From Phycisphaerales bacterium (GTDB taxonomy: Bacteria > Planctomycetota > Phycisphaerae > Phycisphaerales > SM1A02), in the NCBI GenBank assembly GCA_029246705.1, contig JAQWMQ010000023.1, forward strand, positions 96,325 through 160,324: a stretch of DNA of 64,000 nucleotides. Reading direction: 5' to 3'. This document shows, piece after piece, positions 45,158 to 52,894 of this stretch (position 1 is its first letter; every line of letters starts with the position of its first letter). Below the pieces are notes generated by a model. The model was given only the letters and a program-made list of their open reading frames with translations. It was not told the origin of the DNA and made no database searches. The position numbers were made by a program, and so were the translations under genes.

Positions 45158-46546
45158 TCACTCGCAGACGGTGCCCCAGAAGCCGAGGACGACACTGAGG
45201 TCGGTGCCATCGACGAACCCGTCAGCGTTGAGGTCGGCCGCGCATTCATTCGTGAGGCATTCACCCCAGAAGCCGAGAACGATGCTCAGGTCGGTGCCGT
45301 CGACGGTCAGGTCACCGTTCACGTCGCCATCGCAGATGATTGGAGGCTCGACATTGCAGCCGGCATCGGGGTTGGCGACGTCGACGATCTTGAAGACTTC
45401 GCCACCGGACTGGTCGAGGATGTAGATCTCTCCGCAGGGTCCCTCGCCGAAGCTCGAGATGTTGTCGACACCGAAGCTGCCGGCAGCCTCGAGTTCGTTG
45501 CGGTTGGCGAAGTTGGTGTATCCACCGGACCCGTTGTACTTCAGGCTCCAGATGTTGGTGGTGGAGTAGTCGGCGAAGAAGTAGGTTCCAGCGAGACCGG
45601 GGATGGCATCACCGCGATAGACGTACCCGCCGGTGATGCAGAAACCGGTGGAGCTGCCCTGGTTGTAGTAATAGACCGGATCGGTCAGGGAAGCGGCGTT
45701 GCAGGTGCAGCCGCTGAGGCCGGTGCAGGCCGGGCCTTCCATGCAGCGCCATCCGAAGTTGAGGCCACGCTCGGTGTGCGAGACGATGTTCACCTCTTCG
45801 CGCGCGTTCTGGCCGACGTCAGCGATGTAGAGATCACCCGTTTCGGAGTCGAAGGAGCTTCTCCAGGGGTTGCGGAGTCCGTAGTGCAGGATCTCATCGT
45901 CACCGGTGGTGCCCACGAAGGGGTTGTCCGCGGGAATCGAGTAGGGGAAACCATTGTCGATGTCGATGCGGAGGATCTTGCCACACAGCTGGTTGGTGAT
46001 GTCCTGCGAGTACTGCTGGGTATCGTTGGCTCCACCGCCATCGCCGACGAAGATCCAGAGATAACCGTCGGGTCCGAAGGCGAGCTGCCCACCGTTGTGG
46101 TTGGTGAACGGCTCGGTGATGGTCATGATGATCGATCCCGAGGTGTTGGCGACCTCGGGGTTCGAGGAGACCGTGTACCGGGAGATGACGACGTTGCCAC
46201 TGTTGTTCGTGTAGTAGACGAAGAACTCACCGTTGGTCTCGTACTCGGGATGGAAGGCCATGCCGAGGAGCCCCTGCTCACTGGAAGTGCTGGTTCCGCC
46301 ACCGACGATCGAGTCGATGTTCAGGAAGTTGGTGCTGCGAAGCTGGTCATCGGAGATGCTGAAGACTCGGATGCGTCCCTGCTTCTCGATGATGAAGAGA
46401 CGATCTGAATCACCGGGAGCGGCGGTCAGGTACACCGGGCGGGAGAGTCCGCTTGTGACACGAACGGAGTCGATCGTCTGCGCCTGCGAAAAGCAGGCGA
46501 ACGAAGCCGCGAGAAGTGAACCGCAGAGAAGATGCTTGAGCTTCAT
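45158..46546 (-). CDS. Secreted PQQ-type sugar dehydrogenase with dockerin-like repeats
   Basis: 462 residues. A Sec signal peptide (MKLKHLLCGSLLAASFACFS, then QAQ) starts at the ATG at 46546. The main domain is a six-bladed beta-propeller of the soluble glucose/L-sorbosone dehydrogenase family: LSRPVYLTAAPGDSDRLFI, LLGMAFHPEY, GGQLAFGPDGYLWIFVGDGG, ILHYGLRNPWRSSFD and LYIADVGQNAREEV. PQQ binding is inferred from the family. The last 60 residues carry two EF-hand-like repeats (DVNGDLTVDGTDLS and DLNADGFVDGTDLS), each ending LGFWG. Such repeats resemble dockerins and may serve anchoring or calcium binding. Confidence 0.88.
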   Translation of the reverse strand: MKLKHLLCGSLLAASFACFSQAQTIDSVRVTSGLSRPVYLTAAPGDSDRLFIIEKQGRIRVFSISDDQLRSTNFLNIDSIVGGGTSTSSEQGLLGMAFHPEYETNGEFFVYYTNNSGNVVISRYTVSSNPEVANTSGSIIMTITEPFTNHNGGQLAFGPDGYLWIFVGDGGGANDTQQYSQDITNQLCGKILRIDIDNGFPYSIPADNPFVGTTGDDEILHYGLRNPWRSSFDSETGDLYIADVGQNAREEVNIVSHTERGLNFGWRCMEGPACTGLSGCTCNAASLTDPVYYYNQGSSTGFCITGGYVYRGDAIPGLAGTYFFADYSTTNIWSLKYNGSGGYTNFANRNELEAAGSFGVDNISSFGEGPCGEIYILDQSGGEVFKIVDVANPDAGCNVEPPIICDGDVNGDLTVDGTDLSIVLGFWGECLTNECAADLNADGFVDGTDLSVVLGFWGTVCE

Positions 46547-46887
46547 GGTGTATGTCCGTCCGAGTCTGATCTGTGGGTGATTCGTGGGGTCCAACGTGCG
46601 TGCGGTGCCTGGTGTGGGGGAAACGCCCAGGGCTGGTGTTCGGTCATCCAAAAACAGGGGATGATGGGGCCCGAAACCGCAATTTCCGACTCATGAGAAT
46701 AGCCTCGACAAGAGCCCGGGGAAGCAAAAACCCCGGGGATGCCGGAGAGAAAATTGCCGAACTGATCTCTTCATGGAGATATTGAGAGCGCAAGCAGCCC
46801 TGGGACATGACATGTCCTCAATTGTCGAAAAAGGGTAGATGCTCGTTTAAAGCCCCTGACTGAGGCTCGAGAGTCGATCTTGGGCGC
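46547..46887. other. Intergenic region upstream of the sugar dehydrogenase
   Basis: 341 bases between two minus-strand genes. It holds a perfect GGACATG-A-CATGTCC palindrome (46803-46817), a CCCGGGG/CCCCGGG inverted repeat around 46720-46740 with no T run, and the likely dehydrogenase promoter. No tRNA or small gene is convincing; a 70-codon plus-strand frame from 46573 has no ribosome-binding site and shadow-like content. Confidence 0.5.
46803..46817. promoter_or_regulatory. Perfect palindrome GGACATGACATGTCC
   Basis: A 15-base perfect palindrome with one central base, about 255 bases upstream of the dehydrogenase start and 70 bases after the M28 peptidase stop. It has the size of a dimeric-regulator site; no known motif is assigned. 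Confidence 0.35.
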
Positions 46888-49044
46888 TCAACGGGCCTCT
46901 ACAAGAATCCTGATGGCCTTGAGGCGGTCGGAAAGCAGATCGACCCGCCCTGCATAACCGGCCACCACGGCATTGAAACGATCGGCGTTTCCAGCCCGCC
47001 AAGCAGCATGAAGCTCCGGTAAGAGCGACGCGGAGTAGCCCGACTCAGGATCGTCACTGATATAGGTGTTCCGATACCAGGGGCGGCCGGTCAGCCCCTC
47101 TTCCACGAGCCAGGTCCTCTCTGCCGCGAGAAGAGCCTGCTGGACCTGGGCCCGAGTCTTCGGATCCTCGAGCCGTGCTTTGCTCAGTGCGCGGTCAAGG
47201 GCATCTGCGGCTGAAGCCAGTCGGGCCGTCGCCTCGTTCAGACCGGCCAGATCGACGGCAAGACCGGCTTCCCTGGCCTGAGCGAGATGAGCCTCGGCAT
47301 GACGACGCACCTCGGAGGCGACCAGCGTCCATTCGTAGGGAGGAAGCGTGGAGTCCGCGAGCATCGCCACGACGCGTGCACAGGCCCGGGTCACCATGAG
47401 GGCGGGCTGGTAGTCATCACCGATCGTCGAGCGGTACCAGGCAAGGGTGTCGTAGTTCGAGTGGTAGGCGGTCCCTTGCGCACCAGCGCCTCCGAGCCGG
47501 ATGGCGGGCACACCGACGTGGCAGACGAAACCGACATGGTCCGAACCTCCGCCAAGATCGCCGAACGAAGGACCGCCGGGTGCATTTCCCCAGGTCTCAG
47601 AGAGCTGACGTCCCTGTTCGTCACTCGATTGCGGAACCGATGCCACCGCACGCTGTATCGCTCGCCGCAGGACCGGAGTCGCCGAGCAGTTGAAGATGTC
47701 CCCCATCGATGCCATGTCGAGGTTGATGTAACCGACACAATGCTCGCGCAGACGATCGGTGTTGCCTTCGACCCACTCGGTCGAACCGATGATGCCGAAC
47801 TCCTCCGCACCCCAGGCCGCGAAGAGAATGGTTCGATCGGGCCGGTCACCACGAGCAGCCGCTTCGGCGACCGCACGAGCGGTCTCCATCAGCACGATGG
47901 TTCCGGCAAGCGGGTCGGCAGCCCCGAAACCCCAGGCGTCATGGTGACAACCGACGACCACGAACTGTTCCGGGTGGACCGCACCTTTGATGCGCCCGAT
48001 CACGTTGGCACTGGTACGCAGTTCCGAGGACTGCTCGACCTGCATCCGTACTTCGAGGGCGTCACCGCCCTCCAGTCGGTACTGAAGCGGCAGCCCCCCC
48101 GCCCATTGCTCATCCTCGATCGGTCGCCCGGTCATGCGAGCGAGAATCCGGCTTGCTGCCGCGTAGCCGAGCGGTTGGACCGGTATCCAGGGAAATCCGA
48201 CGTGTTCGGGATCGAGTCGTTCCGCGTCGGCAGTCGCCTCACGGAACGGGGTCAAAGGGTCACCCTTGTAAGGAAGAACGAGCACCGAACCCCGCTGGAT
48301 GCAGGTGGAATTCGCCCACCCCCCCTTCGGCCACGTCTCACCGCGCTGGTAGCCGTAGTCAGCAGGGTCGAGATACATCAACAAGCCGGCAGCACCGGCT
48401 TCCTGCGCATACTTGACCTTGAAACCGCGATAGTTCTTGCCGTAGCGGGCGATGACTATCTTCCCGTCGACGTCGACGCCCAGGTCACGGAGTCGTTCGA
48501 AATCCTCGATCGTTCCGTAGTTCGCATAGACGACCCCCGCGGTGACTTCACCGGAACCACTGAAGGCATTCCATCCGAAATCCAGACCCGGGTGCTTCGA
48601 CGCCGGGTCTTCAAGGAGATTCTTCTCGGTGAGGTCCAGTCGAATCACGCCTCGTCGACGCGGGTTCGCTTCAGTGCCACCCAGGGATGCGGCGCCGATG
48701 ATCTCGACTTCGGCAGAAACCGGCAGAGGCAGCCAGGCCTTGAACTCCCGCACCTCGGTCTCGAGCCCCATCGCATCGAAGGCATCCGCGATCCTCTTGA
48801 TCTCACGAAGGTCGCCCGGCGTACCGGCAACGTGTGGTTCCGTCCCGAGCAGGTCGTGCCAGGAACGAAGCTGATCGGCCGTGGGGATCGCCGCCAGTTC
48901 GTCGGCGTACATGGCCGCACCGTGATCCTCCTGATGCCTTGCATCACCCTGGGCCGCAGCGAATCCTGCGACACCAAGGAGAACCGTCAGTCTGAGTACA
49001 TTCAGTCTGAGTACATTAGGAACCAGTCGCCTGAGTAACGCCAT
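46888..49044 (-). CDS. Secreted M28-family zinc metallopeptidase with PA domain
   Basis: 718 residues in the glutamate carboxypeptidase II/PSMA-like arrangement. A signal peptide (about residues 1-32, with NVLRL repeated twice) is followed by an N-terminal region (TADQLRSWHDLLGTEPHVAG), a protease-associated domain (GAAGLLMYLDPADYGYQRG), and the M28 catalytic core with co-catalytic zinc ligands: H-D in GCHHDAWGFGAADP, E-E in WGAEEFG, D in NLDMASM, and H in the C-terminal TAYHSNYDT; GSDHVGF is also seen. A C-terminal helical dimerisation-like domain ends it. Start uncertain because the frame overlaps the upstream gene by 43 bases. Confidence 0.88.
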   Translation of the reverse strand: MALLRRLVPNVLRLNVLRLTVLLGVAGFAAAQGDARHQEDHGAAMYADELAAIPTADQLRSWHDLLGTEPHVAGTPGDLREIKRIADAFDAMGLETEVREFKAWLPLPVSAEVEIIGAASLGGTEANPRRRGVIRLDLTEKNLLEDPASKHPGLDFGWNAFSGSGEVTAGVVYANYGTIEDFERLRDLGVDVDGKIVIARYGKNYRGFKVKYAQEAGAAGLLMYLDPADYGYQRGETWPKGGWANSTCIQRGSVLVLPYKGDPLTPFREATADAERLDPEHVGFPWIPVQPLGYAAASRILARMTGRPIEDEQWAGGLPLQYRLEGGDALEVRMQVEQSSELRTSANVIGRIKGAVHPEQFVVVGCHHDAWGFGAADPLAGTIVLMETARAVAEAAARGDRPDRTILFAAWGAEEFGIIGSTEWVEGNTDRLREHCVGYINLDMASMGDIFNCSATPVLRRAIQRAVASVPQSSDEQGRQLSETWGNAPGGPSFGDLGGGSDHVGFVCHVGVPAIRLGGAGAQGTAYHSNYDTLAWYRSTIGDDYQPALMVTRACARVVAMLADSTLPPYEWTLVASEVRRHAEAHLAQAREAGLAVDLAGLNEATARLASAADALDRALSKARLEDPKTRAQVQQALLAAERTWLVEEGLTGRPWYRNTYISDDPESGYSASLLPELHAAWRAGNADRFNAVVAGYAGRVDLLSDRLKAIRILVEAR
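48987..49016. repeat. 15-bp tandem duplication in the peptidase signal sequence
   Basis: TCAGTCTGAGTACAT is repeated exactly twice in tandem (48987-49001 and 49002-49016). It encodes the duplicated NVLRL of the M28 signal peptide and lengthens its hydrophobic part by five residues. This looks like a recent slippage event. Confidence 0.8.
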
Positions 49045-49793
49045 CCTCTGCCTCCAATACCAAGATCAAGCCAGTCGTTCTTGTGACCGGGCGCATGTGC
49101 GAAGCCGATTTCATTCAGGAGTCCTCCACCTTCGGACAACCAGATGGTACGAACATACGGCGCGCCATCGGCGGGCTGGATGGGGGCCATCACCTCCCTG
49201 ACCGGAAGAAGGCCGATGTAGGTCGGTCCGGAGGGTGGATCCGAAATCGCCGCCAACAGCGATTTTCGTGACAGGCGGAAGGTGACTCGCGCGGGCACTT
49301 GCCAGGCGGTGATGACCAGAGTGACGATGACCATCAACGGCGCGATCAACCATTTCGTCTGGACACGACGCCAGACCCGGGTTCCGTCGGAACGAACCGA
49401 GAACAACCAGGAACGGCCCATTCGAAAGCTGACGACCACGGAAACGAGCAGGTCGCAGAAAAAGGCGATGACCACGATGGGCAGCGCAATGGCAAGAATC
49501 AAAAACAACGTGAAGTATCCCCCAGCGGGAACACTGAAGGTCACCAGAACCAGCAGGGAAAGAGCCAGCCCGAATGCAAATGACGGCCACCCTGCGGGTG
49601 TCATCATGGCCAGAGCCAGTCGGCCCGGTCGGCGCTTGTTGTAGAAGGTGCGTGGATCCTCGGGATCGAACCAGCGCCCGCACTCCGGACAGGAGTGACT
49701 CAAGGATGCCGAGAGGTCGTAGCGGCAGTCGAGGCAGAAGGATGGACATTGACTCGGCGGGAAGGCGGTCGTTTGGTGTGCTGGTCCACTCAT
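49002..49793 (-). CDS. Membrane protein with N-terminal zinc ribbon
   Basis: 263 residues, function unknown. The N-terminus has a zinc-ribbon pattern, C-x2-C-x11-C-x2-C (CLDCRYDLSASLSHSCPECG), of the type common in planctomycete membrane proteins. Then three hydrophobic helices (about 75-90, 95-125 and 150-170) are followed by a C-terminal region outside the membrane, ending in SGDWFLMYSD. Its 3' end overlaps the M28 peptidase start by 43 bases, so the two are probably coupled. Confidence 0.75.
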   Translation of the reverse strand: MSGPAHQTTAFPPSQCPSFCLDCRYDLSASLSHSCPECGRWFDPEDPRTFYNKRRPGRLALAMMTPAGWPSFAFGLALSLLVLVTFSVPAGGYFTLFLILAIALPIVVIAFFCDLLVSVVVSFRMGRSWLFSVRSDGTRVWRRVQTKWLIAPLMVIVTLVITAWQVPARVTFRLSRKSLLAAISDPPSGPTYIGLLPVREVMAPIQPADGAPYVRTIWLSEGGGLLNEIGFAHAPGHKNDWLDLGIGGRGWRYSGDWFLMYSD

Positions 49794-49832
49794 GATTCAG
49801 CCTTGCCACTGATTTTCAGGGTCCCGCCTCGG

Positions 49833-51410
49833 TCAACGGTCGGTGGCCCCGGCCTTCATCCATGCCCTGACGTCATCCGAGAGCCGTCTTCTTAGTTCAT
49901 CGGCGACGTACATCATATGACCTGCAGGGTAATAACGAGTCTCCACGTGTTCCTGGAAGGCCGGCTCGAGCCGGAGGTGGTCGACGACGTAGTCCGCGGC
50001 GAAATGCGGAGTCGCCAGATCGAAGTAGCCGCTGGCGAGAAACACCCGGAGATTGGGATTGCGGACCATGGCCGAGCGAAGGCGGTCCGAGACATCGACG
50101 TGGCGACCTTCGAACTCGGAGTAGTCCCAGGGGTGGACGCGACTGGTGAGGATCTCGTAGGGAAGATCACTCTCGTAGCCGAGTTCCGTCCGGATGTAGT
50201 GGTTCATGGCGGCGGTATAGGGGCCCTGGATCGCCGAATAGCTGGGGTCGTATTCGGGACGGCTGCCGACGGCGTCGGCATCGAACCCGATGAAGCGTGA
50301 ATCAAGCCTGCCGACGGTCTCGCGGCTGGTTCGCAGCAGTTCCTTGCGAAAGGTGCCGGGCCCCACCCGGAGGTTCGCCTGCAGATAGACGTCCTCGGAA
50401 AGCCCCGTGAGCTGGGACAGCCTGGCGACCACCGCGGCCTTCTCGGCGGATTCGAGTGCGTTGCCACGTGCCAGTGCGACCAGATACCGATCGATCGCGA
50501 AGTCCTCGGCGTCGGTGATCACGGATTCGAGCGTGGGATACCGGTCACGGTCCAGACGGCCGTGATACCAGGCGGTCGCGGCATAGGTCGGCAGGTAAAG
50601 GGCATGCGGCAGGTCGTTGTTGCGACCGAAACGAATGGTTCCGAAATCGAGGACGCTTGAGACCAGGATCACTCCGTCGAGGAAGACGCCGTGACGATTC
50701 TGAAGCAGTTCGGAGAGCGCCGCGGCCCGAGTGGTTCCGTAGGATTCACCGCCGATGAGCTTGGGGCTCTGCCAGCGACCGTGACGCGTGATGAAGAGAC
50801 GAATGAATTCAGCGACGGCATTCGCATCCTGCTCAAGACCATGGAACTGATGATCATCCTCACCCTCAGCGGCTCGGGAGTACCCGGTGGTCACCGGATC
50901 GATGAAGACCAGGTCGGCGACGTCGAGCAGGCAACCGTCGTTTGGAACCAGCTTCCAGGGTGGCGGCTTGAGGTCACCGACGTCGCCCATCAGCACACGG
51001 CGAGGTCCGAAGGCTCCGAGATGCAACCAGACACTCGATGAACCAGGCCCCCCGTTGAACAGAAAGAGGATCGGTCGAGTGGAGGCTTCAGGGAGCACCC
51101 ACTGATCACCCTGCTGCTCGAGCTTGAGATAGGCGACGTGAAAGATCTCCGCCTTCACCGATCCGTCGCTCTCGTCGAAGAGTGGCAGGGTCCCCGCCGA
51201 TGCACGGTAATGAAGCGTCTCGCCACCCAGGGTGATCTGCCGTTCACTGGAGACCGGTTCCGGATGGAGCACCACGGCCGGCGTGCCTTCGTGAGCGGCA
51301 AGGGATGCATCATCCGGAGGCTCGTCCTGCGCGGCTCGAGCCTGGTTGGCGGGTAACAGGCCGAGGAGGGCCCCCGACATCATGACGATCATGAAAATTG
51401 TTCTGGTCAT
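49833..51410 (-). CDS. Secreted S10 serine carboxypeptidase-like protein
   Basis: 525 residues. The ATG at 51410 begins a signal peptide (MTRTIFMIVMMSGALLGLLP, then ANQARAAQ); upstream in-frame ATGs give leaders without one. S10 motifs: oxyanion NGGPGSSSVWLHLGAFGP, catalytic Ser in IGGESYGTTRAAAL, Asp in ASGYFDLATPHFA, and His in YYPAGHMMYV; VFIDPVTTGYSRA is also conserved. The mature enzyme should act in the periplasm or outside and remove C-terminal residues. A perfect palindrome lies 15 bases upstream. It is divergent from the PDZ gene. Confidence 0.88.
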   Translation of the reverse strand: MTRTIFMIVMMSGALLGLLPANQARAAQDEPPDDASLAAHEGTPAVVLHPEPVSSERQITLGGETLHYRASAGTLPLFDESDGSVKAEIFHVAYLKLEQQGDQWVLPEASTRPILFLFNGGPGSSSVWLHLGAFGPRRVLMGDVGDLKPPPWKLVPNDGCLLDVADLVFIDPVTTGYSRAAEGEDDHQFHGLEQDANAVAEFIRLFITRHGRWQSPKLIGGESYGTTRAAALSELLQNRHGVFLDGVILVSSVLDFGTIRFGRNNDLPHALYLPTYAATAWYHGRLDRDRYPTLESVITDAEDFAIDRYLVALARGNALESAEKAAVVARLSQLTGLSEDVYLQANLRVGPGTFRKELLRTSRETVGRLDSRFIGFDADAVGSRPEYDPSYSAIQGPYTAAMNHYIRTELGYESDLPYEILTSRVHPWDYSEFEGRHVDVSDRLRSAMVRNPNLRVFLASGYFDLATPHFAADYVVDHLRLEPAFQEHVETRYYPAGHMMYVADELRRRLSDDVRAWMKAGATDR

Positions 51411-51424
51411 GAAACCAATGCTAA

Positions 51425-51438
51425 CCGGTTTAAACCGG
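51425..51438. promoter_or_regulatory. Perfect 14-bp palindrome in the S10/PDZ divergent region
   Basis: CCGGTTTAAACCGG is self-complementary over its full length, 15 bases upstream of the S10 start. With the PDZ gene starting 148 bases further on, it could regulate one or both. A 14-base palindrome can occur by chance in this GC-rich sequence. Confidence 0.35.
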
Positions 51439-51586
51439 GGCGCAGGCATCATTCCACGCCACCCACCTGCCTCTTTGCGCCAACCCGTTTGAATCGAAAA
51501 CCCGGACATCTCCGGAGCGTATCTCCCAGTGGCTCGGCACCGCCGAACACGCGACGACAGTCGAGCCCACCTAAGGAGATTCAATC

Positions 51587-52750
51587 ATGACTACTACTAC
51601 CATGAACTTCGACGCGCCGGTCAATGGCGTGAACAGCAACAACAGCAACAACAACATCAACAACGACGTCCTCGAGATCATCAACGGCATCGACAACGGC
51701 ATCTGCACGGTCAAGTGCGTCAGCTCGACCACTTCGGTCGACAGCGCCGGCGACTACCGGATCACTCGACGTCTCGAATGCATCTGGAACAAGGATGCGA
51801 CCATCACCGATCGGATCATCGACCTCGAAATCGCAGGCGCTCCAGGCGCGACCGCAGTGGTCACGCTCAACGGACAGCTCCTGCCTGCAGCCTTCGTCGT
51901 GGTCGGCCCCAACGGAATCATCGAGATCCGCAACCTCAAGGGCATGCTGATCGATCGTGTCCAGCTTCCCATCAACGCCAACGCCACCCTCGCAGGCACA
52001 GCCTGGCAGGGCATGACCGCCTCGAACACCGCACCGGCATTCGCCGGACAGGTTCTGGCCGGCAACGGCGGCTACACCCCCTACGGCCAGTACATCACCC
52101 CGATGAACGCACCGTATGCCACGAGCGCAGTTCCCTTCACGAGCGCAGTTCCCTTCAACGGCTTCAACGCCCTGGGAACGAACGCTGCGCCCACCACGTT
52201 CGGAAAGCCGATCATCGGCATCTCCGTTCGCCCGGTCAGCAGCGAACTGGTTCATCACATCGCGGTTGATGCACGCAACGTATGCGTCATCAACGAGGTC
52301 CTGGCCGGAAGCCCCGCCTTCAACGCCGGAATCGAACCCAACGATGTGATCCTCTCGGTCAACGGCAAGCAGGCCAGCCTTGCGACCCTGCGACACGAAC
52401 TTGGCACCTGCAAGTTCGGACAGACCATCCGCCTCGTGGTGCTCGGCAAGGGCGTGAAGCGCGAGATCGACGTCAACTTCGACGCCAACCTCGCCAACGG
52501 CACCGCACCCACATCCACGCAGTTCCCGGGTGCACCGCTCGCCAACGCCCCCTTCGGCTTCGCCGGATACAAGGGCATGGGCCCCGCATACGGCTTTGCC
52601 GCAGGCTACGGCAAGGGTTTCGCAAGCTACTGCCCGATCACGGGTGCCTGCGGGAGCCTGAACATGGGCGGCTTCGAACCCACCACCTTCGGTGGATTCA
52701 CCGAAACCCCGTCCTACAGAATGCTCAACAAGGCCGGATCGATTCTCTGA
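51587..52750 (+). CDS. PDZ-domain protein with no signal peptide, probably highly expressed
   Basis: 387 residues, no recognised family as a whole. The N-terminus is rich in Thr and Asn (NSNNSNNNINND) and lacks a hydrophobic signal. A beta-rich region (about 35-130) precedes a PDZ domain at about 205-300: IIGISVRPVSSELVHHIAVD, INEVLAGSPAFNAGIEPNDV, ILSVNGKQAS and IRLVVLGKGVKREI. The tail is rich in Gly, Phe, Tyr and Ala with no protease attached. An AAGGAG sits eight bases before the ATG, codons favour C at the third position, and a strong terminator follows, all fitting high expression. A scaffolding role is inferred only from the PDZ. Confidence 0.8.
   Translation: MTTTTMNFDAPVNGVNSNNSNNNINNDVLEIINGIDNGICTVKCVSSTTSVDSAGDYRITRRLECIWNKDATITDRIIDLEIAGAPGATAVVTLNGQLLPAAFVVVGPNGIIEIRNLKGMLIDRVQLPINANATLAGTAWQGMTASNTAPAFAGQVLAGNGGYTPYGQYITPMNAPYATSAVPFTSAVPFNGFNALGTNAAPTTFGKPIIGISVRPVSSELVHHIAVDARNVCVINEVLAGSPAFNAGIEPNDVILSVNGKQASLATLRHELGTCKFGQTIRLVVLGKGVKREIDVNFDANLANGTAPTSTQFPGAPLANAPFGFAGYKGMGPAYGFAAGYGKGFASYCPITGACGSLNMGGFEPTTFGGFTETPSYRMLNKAGSIL
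52121..52156 (+). repeat. 18-bp tandem repeat in the PDZ gene
   Basis: ACGAGCGCAGTTCCCTTC is repeated exactly twice (52121-52138 and 52139-52156), encoding TSAVPF-TSAVPF in the linker before the PDZ domain. It is in frame and suggests recent duplication of a flexible segment. Confidence 0.8.
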
Positions 52751-52814
52751 CATCATTCATGAATGCCCCACGGCACGGTGGGAGGAACCTCCCTTTGAGA
52801 ACAAGCCGTGACAT

Positions 52815-52848
52815 CGGCGGCCCGGATCAGATCCGGGCCGCCGTCTTT
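52815..52848 (+). terminator. Intrinsic terminator after the PDZ gene
   Basis: A 13-bp perfect stem (52815-52827 with 52831-52843) has a three-base loop and is followed by TCTTT. It lies 65 bases after the PDZ stop and 47 bases before the fucosidase start, so the PDZ gene is transcribed alone. Confidence 0.85.
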
Positions 52849-52894
52849 GCATGGGTTCCGGTTAGGATCAGGCACACATGCAGGAGATACGACC

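Noticed and set aside
46573..46785. 70-codon plus-strand frame in the gap before the sugar dehydrogenase
   Set aside because: No ribosome-binding site, no hydrophobic or domain pattern, and it crosses likely promoter sequence of the minus-strand gene.
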